DNA from: Seonamhaeicola algicola
GTDB lineage: Bacteria > Bacteroidota > Bacteroidia > Flavobacteriales > Flavobacteriaceae
Assembly (NCBI RefSeq): GCF_007997385.1
Contig: NZ_VOSC01000028.1
Span: forward strand, 2,484 to 65,283
Reading direction: 5' to 3'
DNA length: 62,800 nucleotides
Positions within the stretch are counted from its first letter, which is position 1, and every line of letters starts with the position of its first letter. A program made the translations under genes and the position numbers. Positions 45,818-55,118 of the stretch are shown here, in pieces. The notes beneath the pieces are model-generated. The model saw only the letters and a list, made by a program, of their open reading frames with translations. It was not told the origin of the DNA and searched no databases.

Positions 45818-46851
45818 TTTATTATTGTTTCCTTTGAAAACGCTTCTAGCCCAACTGAAGTATTTAATTTTAAATGATTATAATAGTCTTCATCCAACAA
45901 TTTATTTAAAGCACAAATTAATTTATCTTGATTTTGATCTTCAACTAAAATACCATTTACCTCATCTTTAATTATTTCATTTGGTCCACTTTTACAATTA
46001 AAAGAAATTACTGGGGTATTTAATTTTAGAGCTTCTAACAACACCATAGGAAACCCTTCTACTTTACTTGATAAAACTAATGCTTTAGCCTTTTTTATTA
46101 ATGGATAGGGGTTATCTGTAAAGGGTAAAAGTTTTACATGCGCTTCTAAGTTTAGGTTAATTATAAGCTTGTGTAATTGGTTTTTACATGGGCCACTTCC
46201 TAAAATTAAAAGTTTAATATTTTTATATTTAAGATTAGAAGCTCCAAAACTTTCAATTAACACATCAAATTGTTTAATTTCAGTTAGCCTTCCAACTCCA
46301 ATAATATAATTTTCATATTCATTATCATTATTACAAAGGCTTTTGTTAAGGTTAAAAAAATTGTATACCGTGGTGCTATCAATTTTTAATTTGCTCTTAA
46401 CTTTATTTTCAATTGCTTTAGAAACAGACACGAAAGTTCTAAATTTTGAATGTGGTAATCTGGCTAATACTGGGTAATTAATAAATGAAAAATAATATTT
46501 TAACCTAAAGTTATGAATACAATAAATAACTTTACACTTGTTAAATACAAGTTTAGAAAATATTAGCTCTTTAAAGTATTTATCTCTAAGCCTATGATCA
46601 ATAACATAATCAAAAGTATGCTGTTTAAAAAAAGTTCGAAATTTAAAAAAAGATTTAATTTTGCTAAATTTAACTTTATCTAGACCAAAATTATATAGTT
46701 CTCCTTTATACTCATAATCTACATCATTTTCCATTATAAATATGGTTACATTATATCCTTTATCGCTTAAAACAACAGACATATTAGCAACAAGTTTTTC
46801 TGCACCTCCAGAGCTTAGACTAGTAGTTAATAAACAAATTTTCTTACTCAT
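45787..46851 (-). CDS. Glycosyltransferase family 4
   Basis: 354 residues with a typical GT4 layout: LLTTSLSSGGAEKLVANMS at the start, YIIGVGRLTEIKQFDVLIESF and the C-terminal EGFPMVLLEALKLNTPVISF with its two glutamates. It overlaps the upstream sulfatase-fold gene by four bases (ATGA), so translation is coupled. The glycan is unknown. Confidence 0.93.
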   Translation of the reverse strand: MSKKICLLTTSLSSGGAEKLVANMSVVLSDKGYNVTIFIMENDVDYEYKGELYNFGLDKVKFSKIKSFFKFRTFFKQHTFDYVIDHRLRDKYFKELIFSKLVFNKCKVIYCIHNFRLKYYFSFINYPVLARLPHSKFRTFVSVSKAIENKVKSKLKIDSTTVYNFFNLNKSLCNNDNEYENYIIGVGRLTEIKQFDVLIESFGASNLKYKNIKLLILGSGPCKNQLHKLIINLNLEAHVKLLPFTDNPYPLIKKAKALVLSSKVEGFPMVLLEALKLNTPVISFNCKSGPNEIIKDEVNGILVEDQNQDKLICALNKLLDEDYYNHLKLNTSVGLEAFSKETIINQWEKLFTQM

Positions 46852-48389
46852 TTGAAATTGTTTTCATCATCAAAATCTAGTCCATCTAAAACTAATCTTA
46901 CTTCTTTTTTGTAAGAGGTACAAAAAATACTTTTATTAAAATCCATATCAATATACTTTATTCCCATAAGATGCCCTAAACTATCATAAGTATTGTCTGT
47001 AATAAACTGCCTATCGTAATCAAAATAAAAATCTTTTGGAAATTGAAAATCTTTAGATGTCCATAATAAAAATGGGATCTCAAACATGCTTTTTGTTATG
47101 GTATTTTCTGATCTTCCAAAGAAGTCTAAACCGTGATAAACGTTTTCTCCATGATCAGAAAAATACAACAATGCACTTTTACTATCTATATTTTTTAATT
47201 CTTCAATAAAAGAATAAACTACAAAATCATTATACGCTATAGCATTATCATATTGATTTATAATTTCTTGTTTTTTTGTTGAATTAGGTTGATTTCCAAA
47301 TTTAGTGTATGATTTAGGATAACGCTTTTCATAATCAAAATGGGTTCCTATAAGATGTAGGAAAATAACTTTTTTACCTGTTTTTTTTAATACTTTTTTA
47401 AATTCTGGTATCAAAACTCCATCATAACTATTAGATTTTACTTCATTTTGATGATTGAAAAACTTTAAAAATTTAGATGCTGATGCTATTTCTGATATTC
47501 TATTGTCAAAAAAACCTATTGGTCTTTGATTTGACAACCAATATGTATCAAACTCAGCCTTACTAAAAACCTCTAAAATATTATTAACACTTGTACTTTT
47601 CAATTTACTAGTTAGTGATGTTAACACTTTAGGTATTACCTTCGTAGTAATAACACCTGAAGAAATAACACTCGTATAAATATAAAGTTCATCTTTTATT
47701 GAATTAAGTAATGGTGTTGTTTCTTTACTATAACCATATATTTGCATATTCTTTGAAGTTGTAGATTCTCCAATCACTACAACCAAAACTTCATTATCAC
47801 TTGTTACCTCTATATCTTTTTTAGAAATATTAGTGTTAAATTTTATGTTCTTTCTGAGTTCATAATATCCATAAGTTCCTCTTACAATATTGTGGTAAGC
47901 ATTACTTTCTATAAAACCTGTTACTTTTAAAACTATTATTATTACCGAGGCGCTAACCAAAGGCACTACCAAATGGTATTTTTTACTTGGTTTTATATTT
48001 TTAACAAGAATAAAATATGAAACTAAAACACTTATAAAAAACAATACTATTTTAATATTAATATAAGAGTTTGTAAACTCTGTTAATTCAGCTTTATTTG
48101 ATTCTATTAACAAGTACATATATGACGATGTAAAATTTGAAGACACTGCCATATAGGATGTTGTTTCTAAAACCACATATATTAAGAATATAATTATTAT
48201 AGCTTTTAAATAAAATCGTATTTTTAATAGTGGGAAATACACTAAAAAAAATATTATTGCAAAAAAGGCGATGTCTTCTATAACATCTTCAAAACTTACC
48301 AATTCAAATTGTATAGAAAACAATAAAAAAACATATTTAATAAGCATTGGAATACTTAATACTAGTAAAGTTTTTAAAATACTATGCAT
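46848..48389 (-). CDS. Phosphoethanolamine transferase / sulfatase-fold membrane enzyme
   Basis: 513 residues. About five N-terminal membrane helices are followed by a periplasmic alkaline-phosphatase-like domain. Motifs are VLVVVIGESTTSKNMQIYG with the nucleophile threonine, FLHLIGTHFDYEKRYPKSY and ALLYFSDHGENVYHG with the metal ligands DH. These are the marks of EptA/CptA-type enzymes that put phosphoethanolamine on lipid A or a glycan. Embedded between a flippase gene and a glycosyltransferase gene, it probably decorates the glycan of this locus; the acceptor is unproven. Confidence 0.88.
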   Translation of the reverse strand: MHSILKTLLVLSIPMLIKYVFLLFSIQFELVSFEDVIEDIAFFAIIFFLVYFPLLKIRFYLKAIIIIFLIYVVLETTSYMAVSSNFTSSYMYLLIESNKAELTEFTNSYINIKIVLFFISVLVSYFILVKNIKPSKKYHLVVPLVSASVIIIVLKVTGFIESNAYHNIVRGTYGYYELRKNIKFNTNISKKDIEVTSDNEVLVVVIGESTTSKNMQIYGYSKETTPLLNSIKDELYIYTSVISSGVITTKVIPKVLTSLTSKLKSTSVNNILEVFSKAEFDTYWLSNQRPIGFFDNRISEIASASKFLKFFNHQNEVKSNSYDGVLIPEFKKVLKKTGKKVIFLHLIGTHFDYEKRYPKSYTKFGNQPNSTKKQEIINQYDNAIAYNDFVVYSFIEELKNIDSKSALLYFSDHGENVYHGLDFFGRSENTITKSMFEIPFLLWTSKDFQFPKDFYFDYDRQFITDNTYDSLGHLMGIKYIDMDFNKSIFCTSYKKEVRLVLDGLDFDDENNFK

Positions 48390-49671
48390 GCTTTTTTAAA
48401 AATTTATTATTACCTCTATACACACTTATTAAAACAGCTAAAAAATATAAAATTACACTAATAACATAAGCATAAAACACACCATACAAACTATAACTGG
48501 GTATTAGATAAACACTTATTAAATAGTATGAAGTGTACAAAATAAAATCTGACACAAAATAATATACTAGCATTTTTTTTGCATGAAATTGATATGCTAA
48601 TGAGAATGCCATAACTTTTATAAAATCTCCAACAAACTGATAAGAAAAAAATAATTTTAAAGTTTTAAACTTATCTGTTAATATGAACTCTATAACAAAT
48701 TCTCTAAAAGCATATAAAATTATAAACAATGTAATTATAAACGGAATTAAATACTTAAAATAAGTTTTCATTATCTTATTATAACCCCTTAAAGTTCTAT
48801 TTAATACTAACTTTGGCAACAAATAAAGTGTAAAAAGCGAAGTAAAAAATACCATGTAAAACATTGAAATTTTATTCATAGCTTCCCATAACCCAGCATC
48901 AAAAACATTTAACACTTGTATTATATTATTTCTAATCAGTAAATAAGATATACTCATTAAGGCCGAAGAATAAATAGCCATAAACAAATAAGCTGAAATA
49001 GATTTTATAAATAAAACCGATACATGTTTTTTCCAGTTAAATGCTTCATAATAAATACGCCTTACATCTTTAAAAAGTAAACTTCCAAAAAAACTAAAAA
49101 CTGGCACAAAAATACTAGCATAAAATGCACCATTTAATTTGTAATAATAAATTAAAACAAATGATATTAACGCATTTACAACATTTGCCAATGTTAAAAT
49201 TATTGTGTAAAGTTTAAACCTTTCTAGTCCATTTATTATGTATACAGTTAAAAAATTAAGAGATATAACAGGCAATAAAAAGGCTAGCCATTTAAAAACA
49301 TGAGAAAATAATTTATCCTTAAAAAGGTAAACACTTAAATTTTCTGACAGCAAAAAAAGAAAAACTGAAACAAATAATGATAATATAACAGCTAAAAAAG
49401 TAACTGTTGATAAAACTGTTTTTAAAACTTGTTTATTAGATTTATTTTCAGCAACATATTTTATAACACCACTTTGAAAACCTGTAGAAGTTACACCTAA
49501 AATACCCTGAAAAGCATTTTTTAAATTACCTACTAATGCATAACCGCTTGGTCCTAAAAAAATAGCACTTACTTTAGAAACTGTAAAAGAAGCTAACAAC
49601 CTACCAATTACAACAATACCGTTGTAGGAGAAAACTTTTACAAAAAAATTGCTGAAAATTTTATTAAGCAC
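48382..49671 (-). CDS. Wzx-type polysaccharide flippase, second copy
   Basis: 429 residues with about 12 membrane helices and the start VVIGRLLASFTVSKVSAIFLGPSGYALVGN of an O-antigen translocase. The first codon is a GTG directly after the stop of the upstream paralogue; no ATG fits. It overlaps the sulfatase-fold gene by eight bases. It should carry a lipid-linked oligosaccharide across the inner membrane. It is clearly homologous to its upstream neighbour but well diverged from it. Confidence 0.9.
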   Translation of the reverse strand: MLNKIFSNFFVKVFSYNGIVVIGRLLASFTVSKVSAIFLGPSGYALVGNLKNAFQGILGVTSTGFQSGVIKYVAENKSNKQVLKTVLSTVTFLAVILSLFVSVFLFLLSENLSVYLFKDKLFSHVFKWLAFLLPVISLNFLTVYIINGLERFKLYTIILTLANVVNALISFVLIYYYKLNGAFYASIFVPVFSFFGSLLFKDVRRIYYEAFNWKKHVSVLFIKSISAYLFMAIYSSALMSISYLLIRNNIIQVLNVFDAGLWEAMNKISMFYMVFFTSLFTLYLLPKLVLNRTLRGYNKIMKTYFKYLIPFIITLFIILYAFREFVIEFILTDKFKTLKLFFSYQFVGDFIKVMAFSLAYQFHAKKMLVYYFVSDFILYTSYYLISVYLIPSYSLYGVFYAYVISVILYFLAVLISVYRGNNKFLKKHA

Positions 49672-50970
49672 TTATCTATGTTTTTTATACCCAAAAAGTG
49701 AGGTCCAAAAAATACATAAAATTAATATATAATACCCTAAATAGCTTACAAAATGTGCAACAACAGCACCTTTAACATCATCAAAATAATTTATAAAATA
49801 AACGCTGGTAAGGTATAGTGCGATTATTAAAAAAGCTTCAGTTAAAATGTAATACCAAAACATTTTTTTTGCTATAAATTGAAAAGCCACTACCATAGAT
49901 AAAACCTTAATAAAATCACCCAAAAGCTGCCAAATAAATAAGTTTTCTACTGGTAAAAATTCTTCATTAAATATCAAAATTACAATAACATGTTTCAATA
50001 CATATATTAATAATAACCCAAGCGCTAAAAATGGCATTACCGTTTTGTAAAACGCTAACACTTCTTTTTTAAAGTCTCTTTTGTTACTTATTTCTGTAAA
50101 TCTTGGTAAGATATAAAGGGCCATTAAAGATGTAACAAACATTAAGTAGTATTTAGAAATACGCGTCATTGCTTCCCAAAAACCAGCATCTTTATAACCT
50201 ATATTATCAATTATATAATTGCGTATTGCTATAGCAACCAAAGGCAACAAAACAGCCGAAAACATAGCCATTATAGAATAAGGTGTCAACTTTTTTAAAA
50301 ATCGTAAACTTACATTATTGGCTTTAATTAAAGGTATTAAGCTTTTTCTATTTATAATACCAACTAAGGTTATTAAAAATATTAAAGATTCTGCTATGGC
50401 AACAGATATTAAGGCGCCTTTTAGTTTTTCCTGATAAATTAAAAGTAAGGCCACTGCTACACTTAAAATTTGCCCAATAATATTTATTATGATTAAGATT
50501 TTATACTTTGAAAATCCATTCATAATAGAAAACGAAAATAAGTTTAAAGCATAAAAAGGTAGTACAATGGCAAATACTTTAATTGCAAGTGTATAGTTAT
50601 TATAACTAGGAAAAATTATATCTTTTATAAGCTCAGCATTATAATAACAAGCTGCAGATAGTAAAATAGTACAAATAAAACCACAATAAAAAACGGTTGA
50701 AATGGTTTTGCTTAGTTTAATTGCATCATCTTTAAACTTGCTTATATATTTTACAACGCCTTTGTATGACCCAACAATAGATAATGTTTGAAACGAACTA
50801 ACAAAGTTTTGAAAATTACCTATTAATGCTAAACCTTCTGCACCTATAAAAACAGCAATGGCTTTTGAAGTTAACAAACCCGCTATAATTCTGGTAATTA
50901 CAGAAACTATTTGCAAAGAAGCAACATTAACTAAAACGTGTTTGTTTATATAATCAATTAACTTTTTCAA
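49672..50970 (-). CDS. Wzx-type polysaccharide flippase, first copy
   Basis: 432 residues, about 12 membrane helices, with IVSVITRIIAGLLTSKAIAVFIGAEGLALIGN near the start. Its first codon appears to be TTG (MKKLIDYINKHVLVN); no in-frame ATG lies nearby. It is the first gene of the coupled operon that continues with the second flippase, the sulfatase-fold enzyme and a GT4. Confidence 0.9.
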   Translation of the reverse strand: MKKLIDYINKHVLVNVASLQIVSVITRIIAGLLTSKAIAVFIGAEGLALIGNFQNFVSSFQTLSIVGSYKGVVKYISKFKDDAIKLSKTISTVFYCGFICTILLSAACYYNAELIKDIIFPSYNNYTLAIKVFAIVLPFYALNLFSFSIMNGFSKYKILIIINIIGQILSVAVALLLIYQEKLKGALISVAIAESLIFLITLVGIINRKSLIPLIKANNVSLRFLKKLTPYSIMAMFSAVLLPLVAIAIRNYIIDNIGYKDAGFWEAMTRISKYYLMFVTSLMALYILPRFTEISNKRDFKKEVLAFYKTVMPFLALGLLLIYVLKHVIVILIFNEEFLPVENLFIWQLLGDFIKVLSMVVAFQFIAKKMFWYYILTEAFLIIALYLTSVYFINYFDDVKGAVVAHFVSYLGYYILILCIFWTSLFGYKKHR

Positions 50971-51034
50971 TTGATATTTTTTATCTCAAAGAAATGATGT
51001 TGGTTATTTTTTTGAGTGACTTTACCTATAAAAC

Positions 51035-51042
51035 CAAATATA
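51035..51042 (-). promoter_or_regulatory. Predicted -7 element of the flippase operon
   Basis: TATATTTG on the minus strand, leaving a leader of roughly 60 bases to the TTG start at 50970. No clear -33 TTG. Confidence 0.45.
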
Positions 51043-51105
51043 CAAAATACATATACGTAAAAACTAGTATACTTGGTTTAATAGATAAAGTGTAGCACAA
51101 TATCT

Positions 51106-51339
51106 TTATTTTACCTTTTTAAGTAAATAATACAAATTTATACAAAGTATGGCTGTATTAGTTATTATAATAGGTTTTGATATTGGCGATAATAATATAC
51201 CGTATACCACAAAAAACAAACATCCTACTAGGTTTACTAACCTTAATTTAACAACAGATTTCATTAAAAATGATAATAATACTGTTGCCATGGCTAAATA
51301 ACCTACCCATTCAGTTAAAGGAATTCCTAAAAAATCCAT
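51106..51339 (-). CDS. Small three-helix membrane protein
   Basis: 77 residues with three hydrophobic stretches (WVGYLAMATVLLSFLM, LVNLVGCLFFVVYGILL, IIITNTAILCINLYYLL), resembling the small YgjV-like inner-membrane proteins. Its ATG shares one base with the typA stop codon (TAATG), so it is translated after typA. Function unknown; the YgjV link is tentative. Confidence 0.75.
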   Translation of the reverse strand: MDFLGIPLTEWVGYLAMATVLLSFLMKSVVKLRLVNLVGCLFFVVYGILLSPISKPIIITNTAILCINLYYLLKKVK

Positions 51340-53138
51340 TAAAGAGATTTATTTCGTTTGCGGTCTACTTCTTTAAGTAAAATTTTTCTGATACGTAAAT
51401 GATTTGGTGTAACCTCAACGTATTCATCTTTTTGAATATATTCTAGAGCTTCTTCTAATGAAAACTTAATAGCTGGTACAATTTTAGCTTTATCATCGGC
51501 TCCGGCAGAACGTACGTTACTTAACTTTTTAGTTTTAGTTACGTTAACTGTCATATCATCACCTCTTGAGTTTTCACCAATAACCTGCCCTTCATAAATA
51601 TCTTCACCCGGATCAATAAAAAACTTACCACGATCTTGTAATTTATCAATAGAATACGGAATTGCTGTACCGTTTTCCATAGACACTAAAGATCCATTTT
51701 GTCTTTCAGGAATACCACCTTTTACTGGTTGATATTCTTTAAAACGGTGTGCCATAATAGCTTCACCTGCGGTAGCTGTTAATAATTGATTTCTTAAACC
51801 TATAATACCACGCGATGGTACAATAAATTCACAAACCATACGCTCACCTTTAGCTTCCATACTTAACATTTCACCTTTACGCATGGTTACCATTTCTATG
51901 GCTTTACCTGATACTTCTTCAGGTAAATCTATAGTCATTTCTTCAACAGGTTCGCATTTTACACCATCAATTTCTTTTATAATTACTTGTGGTTGGCCAA
52001 TTTGTAATTCATATCCTTCACGACGCATGGTTTCAATTAAAACAGATAAGTGTAATACACCACGACCAAATACCATAAACTTATCGGCACTATCAGTATC
52101 TTGCACACGTAATGCTAAGTTTTTTTCTAATTCTTTGGTTAATCTATCTTTAATATGGCGTGAAGTTACGTATTTACCGTCTTTACCAAAGAATGGCGAA
52201 TCGTTAATAGTAAATAACATACTCATTGTTGGCTCATCAATAGCAATAGTTTTTAAGCCTTCAGGGTTTTCAAAATCGGCTACAGTATCTCCTATCTCAA
52301 AACCTTCTAAACCTACTATAGCACAAATATCTCCAGCTTGTACTTCATCTACTTTTATACGCCCTAAGCCTTCAAAAACGTGTAATTCTTTAATTTTAGA
52401 TTTAACAATACTACCATCGCGTTTAACTAATGATATGTTTTGTCCTGCTTTTAAAGTACCTCTTGTTAACCTACCTATGGCAATTCTTCCTGTAAAGCTA
52501 GAAAAATCTAATGATGTAATTAGCATTTGCGTAGAACCTTCAGCTATTTTTGGCTCAGGAATATGTTCAATTACCATTTCTAAAAGCGGTTCAATATTTT
52601 CAGTTGGATTTTTCCAATCATCACTCATCCAATTGTTTTTTGCAGAACCATAAACCGTTGGAAAATCTAACTGCCACTCTTCTGCACCCAATTCAAACAT
52701 TAAATCAAACACCTTTTCATGCACCTCTTCTGGTGTACAGTTTTCTTTATCAACTTTATTAACAACCACACATGGTTTTAACCCCAAATCAATAGCTTTT
52801 TGTAATACAAAACGTGTTTGTGGCATAGGGCCTTCAAAAGCATCAACTAATAAAAGTACACCGTCGGCCATATTTAAAACACGTTCTACTTCGCCACCAA
52901 AATCGGCGTGACCTGGTGTATCAATAATGTTAATTTTAGTGTCTTTATAAGTAACCGAAACGTTTTTTGAGGTAATTGTAATACCTCGTTCACGCTCTAA
53001 ATCGTTGTTATCAAGTATTAAATCGCCCGTATTTTCGTTTTCACGAAATAACTGACAGTGATACATAATTTTATCTACCAACGTAGTTTTCCCATGATCT
53101 ACGTGAGCAATAATGGCAATATTTTTTATTTTTTTCAT
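51339..53138 (-). CDS. typA: Ribosome-associated GTPase TypA/BipA
   Basis: 599 residues. GTPase motifs [33 protein letters not shown] and GSAK are present. LDNNDLERERGITITSKN is the switch I region. The C-terminal TypA-specific domain includes GQVIGENSRGDDMTVN and RIRKILL. BipA binds 70S ribosomes and helps 50S assembly under stress or cold. It has its own -7 element at 53161-53168 and is divergent from kdsA. Confidence 0.97.
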   Translation of the reverse strand: MKKIKNIAIIAHVDHGKTTLVDKIMYHCQLFRENENTGDLILDNNDLERERGITITSKNVSVTYKDTKINIIDTPGHADFGGEVERVLNMADGVLLLVDAFEGPMPQTRFVLQKAIDLGLKPCVVVNKVDKENCTPEEVHEKVFDLMFELGAEEWQLDFPTVYGSAKNNWMSDDWKNPTENIEPLLEMVIEHIPEPKIAEGSTQMLITSLDFSSFTGRIAIGRLTRGTLKAGQNISLVKRDGSIVKSKIKELHVFEGLGRIKVDEVQAGDICAIVGLEGFEIGDTVADFENPEGLKTIAIDEPTMSMLFTINDSPFFGKDGKYVTSRHIKDRLTKELEKNLALRVQDTDSADKFMVFGRGVLHLSVLIETMRREGYELQIGQPQVIIKEIDGVKCEPVEEMTIDLPEEVSGKAIEMVTMRKGEMLSMEAKGERMVCEFIVPSRGIIGLRNQLLTATAGEAIMAHRFKEYQPVKGGIPERQNGSLVSMENGTAIPYSIDKLQDRGKFFIDPGEDIYEGQVIGENSRGDDMTVNVTKTKKLSNVRSAGADDKAKIVPAIKFSLEEALEYIQKDEYVEVTPNHLRIRKILLKEVDRKRNKSL

Positions 53139-53160
53139 TTTAAGCCCTATTTTAAGCGTG

Positions 53161-53168
53161 CAAAGATA
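53161..53168 (-). promoter_or_regulatory. Predicted -7 element of typA
   Basis: TATCTTTG on the minus strand, 22 bases before the ATG at 53138. Confidence 0.5.
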
Positions 53169-53327
53169 CTCATAATTAATGGATATATAATATATTAAAT
53201 GTATTTTGAATTTTCTTTTTTATGAAAAACGCCAACTGCTCTAAATATTTAAATATAGCCTCTTTTTAATAACTAGCAGCGCCTTTTATACAAAACAGAA
53301 AACCGCTAAATTATATAACTAAAGTAG

Positions 53328-53335
53328 TATATTTG
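53328..53335 (+). promoter_or_regulatory. Predicted -7 element of kdsA
   Basis: TATATTTG, 25 bases before the ATG at 53361. The upstream -33 region has no clear TTG. Confidence 0.5.
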
Positions 53336-53360
53336 TGGCCTAAAATTATCAAAAGCGTTT

Positions 53361-54179
53361 ATGAAACTTCAAGATGTACCAAAACTAAAACACACCAATT
53401 CTAACAACTTTTTTTTACTATGTGGCCCTTGTGCTATTGAAGGCGAAGACATGGCACTTAAAATTGCCGAAAAAGTAGTTAAAATAACCGATAAGCTTGA
53501 AATTCCGTATGTTTTTAAAGGAAGTTTTAAAAAAGCAAACCGAAGCAGAATTGACAGTTTTACAGGTATTGGTAATGAAAAAGCTTTAAAAATACTTAAA
53601 AAAGTTTCTGATACGTTTGATATCCCTACGGTTACAGATATACATGAAGTTTCTGATGCTAATCTTGCTGCCCAATATGTTGATGTTTTGCAAATTCCTG
53701 CGTTTTTAGTACGCCAAACAGATTTGGTTGTTGCAGCGGCAAAAACAGGTAAAGTTGTTAACCTTAAAAAAGGACAATTTATGAGTCCGGAAGCCATGAA
53801 ACACGCCGTACAAAAAGTTAAAGATTCAGGCAGCGATAATGCTTGGATAACAGACCGCGGCACAATGTTTGGTTACCAAGACATGATTGTAGATTTTAGA
53901 GGTATACCTACAATGCGCCAATATGCTCCAACTGTTTTAGATGTTACACACTCTTTACAACAACCTAACCAAAGTGCAGGTGTTACTGGTGGCAGACCAG
54001 ATATGATTGAAACCATAGCACGCGCTGGTGTGGTTAACAATGTTGATGGTTTATTTATTGAAACGCATTTTGACCCCGCAAACGCAAAGAGTGATGGTGC
54101 AAACATGTTACATTTAAATAATTTAGAAAAACTACTTACAAACCTTGTAGCTATTAGAAAAACCATAATTAATCTTTAA
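53361..54179 (+). CDS. kdsA: 2-dehydro-3-deoxyphosphooctonate aldolase (KDO 8-P synthase)
   Basis: 272 residues. Catalyses condensation of phosphoenolpyruvate with arabinose 5-phosphate to KDO 8-phosphate for the lipopolysaccharide inner core. Motifs seen are LCGPCAIEGEDM, KGSFKKANRSRIDSF, TDIHE, LQIPAFLVRQTDL, VNLKKGQFMSPEAM, DRGTMFGYQDMIVDFR, DVTHSLQQPN and ETHFDPANAKSDGANML. The cysteine of GPC, the histidine of THS, the glutamate of ETH and the aspartate of KSD match the metal-dependent class. Neighbours on the far side of typA also build surface glycans. Confidence 0.96.
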   Translation: MKLQDVPKLKHTNSNNFFLLCGPCAIEGEDMALKIAEKVVKITDKLEIPYVFKGSFKKANRSRIDSFTGIGNEKALKILKKVSDTFDIPTVTDIHEVSDANLAAQYVDVLQIPAFLVRQTDLVVAAAKTGKVVNLKKGQFMSPEAMKHAVQKVKDSGSDNAWITDRGTMFGYQDMIVDFRGIPTMRQYAPTVLDVTHSLQQPNQSAGVTGGRPDMIETIARAGVVNNVDGLFIETHFDPANAKSDGANMLHLNNLEKLLTNLVAIRKTIINL

Positions 54180-54272
54180 TTGTAGTTTTAATAACCAAAA
54201 CTTAAAAACACAAATAAATATAGTAAACTATTTATTGCTTATTTCGTGTGCTACACTAGCATACAAATTTTC

Positions 54273-55118
54273 ATGAATATTAAGCATATTTATTTGTTTA
54301 CAACATTAGTTATTACCAGCACTTGCTTTTCACAAAAAAACAATAGTAATTTAGAATTTAACACCGCAAAAAAAGGGAAATTTTATGTGTATTGGGGCTG
54401 GAATAGAGCTAACTATACTAAAAGCGATATTTCTTTTGAAGGTCCAGACCATAAATTCACATTAAGTAAGGTAGTTGCACATGATAAACCACAAGATAAA
54501 TTTGGTTTTAAGGAACATTTAAACCCAGCGCGTGTTACAATACCACAAACAAACTTTAGAATTGGTTACTTTTTAAATAATAAATATAGTATTTCATTTG
54601 GTTTTGACCACATGAAATATGTGGTTGACAACCAACAAAACGTTACAATTAACGGCTTTATTGATGATGATAGTGACTTTAAAGGCAACTACACTAATGA
54701 AACAATAACTATAAACGACAATTTTTTAAAGTTTGAATATACCGATGGTTTAAACTATATTAATTTTGAATTAAATAGGTTTGACCACTTAAGATTCATT
54801 AAAACAAATCCTGCAAAAATTTATTTTAATACAGTTGTTGGTATTGGCTCGGGCGTTATGTTTCCTAGAACAAATGCCACTTTTTTAGGCAGGCCAAAAA
54901 ACGATAAGTTTTCAATATCAGGTTTTGGAGCATCTATTAAAACGGGTATAAATGTTACATTTTTAAAACACTTTTTTATACAAAGCGAGCTAAAAGGTGG
55001 CTATGTAAACATGCTAAATTCTAAAACCACCAACAGTTCTGTTAACAAGGCAAAACATCATTTTTTTTATTTACAACGTAATATAGTTTTTGGCGGCAGG
55101 TTTTCTCTTTTTAAGTAA
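54273..55118 (+). CDS. Predicted outer-membrane beta-barrel protein
   Basis: 281 residues from the ATG at 54273 (MNIKHIYLFTTLVITSTCFSQ), with a signal peptide cleaved near FSQ. The rest is a series of amphipathic strands (GKFYVYWGWNRANYTKSDI, NFRIGYFLNNKYSISFGFDH, IYFNTVVGIGSGVMFPRT, HFFIQSELKGGYVNML) with a final NIVFGGRFSLFK. It resembles small porin-like proteins but I recognise no named family. It overlaps the convergent DUF1801 gene by eight bases. Confidence 0.78.
   Translation: MNIKHIYLFTTLVITSTCFSQKNNSNLEFNTAKKGKFYVYWGWNRANYTKSDISFEGPDHKFTLSKVVAHDKPQDKFGFKEHLNPARVTIPQTNFRIGYFLNNKYSISFGFDHMKYVVDNQQNVTINGFIDDDSDFKGNYTNETITINDNFLKFEYTDGLNYINFELNRFDHLRFIKTNPAKIYFNTVVGIGSGVMFPRTNATFLGRPKNDKFSISGFGASIKTGINVTFLKHFFIQSELKGGYVNMLNSKTTNSSVNKAKHHFFYLQRNIVFGGRFSLFK

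Noticed and set aside
51883-52653. A 256-codon plus-strand frame inside typA
   Set aside because: It is the opposite strand of a highly conserved gene; its length reflects codon bias, and it shows no domain.
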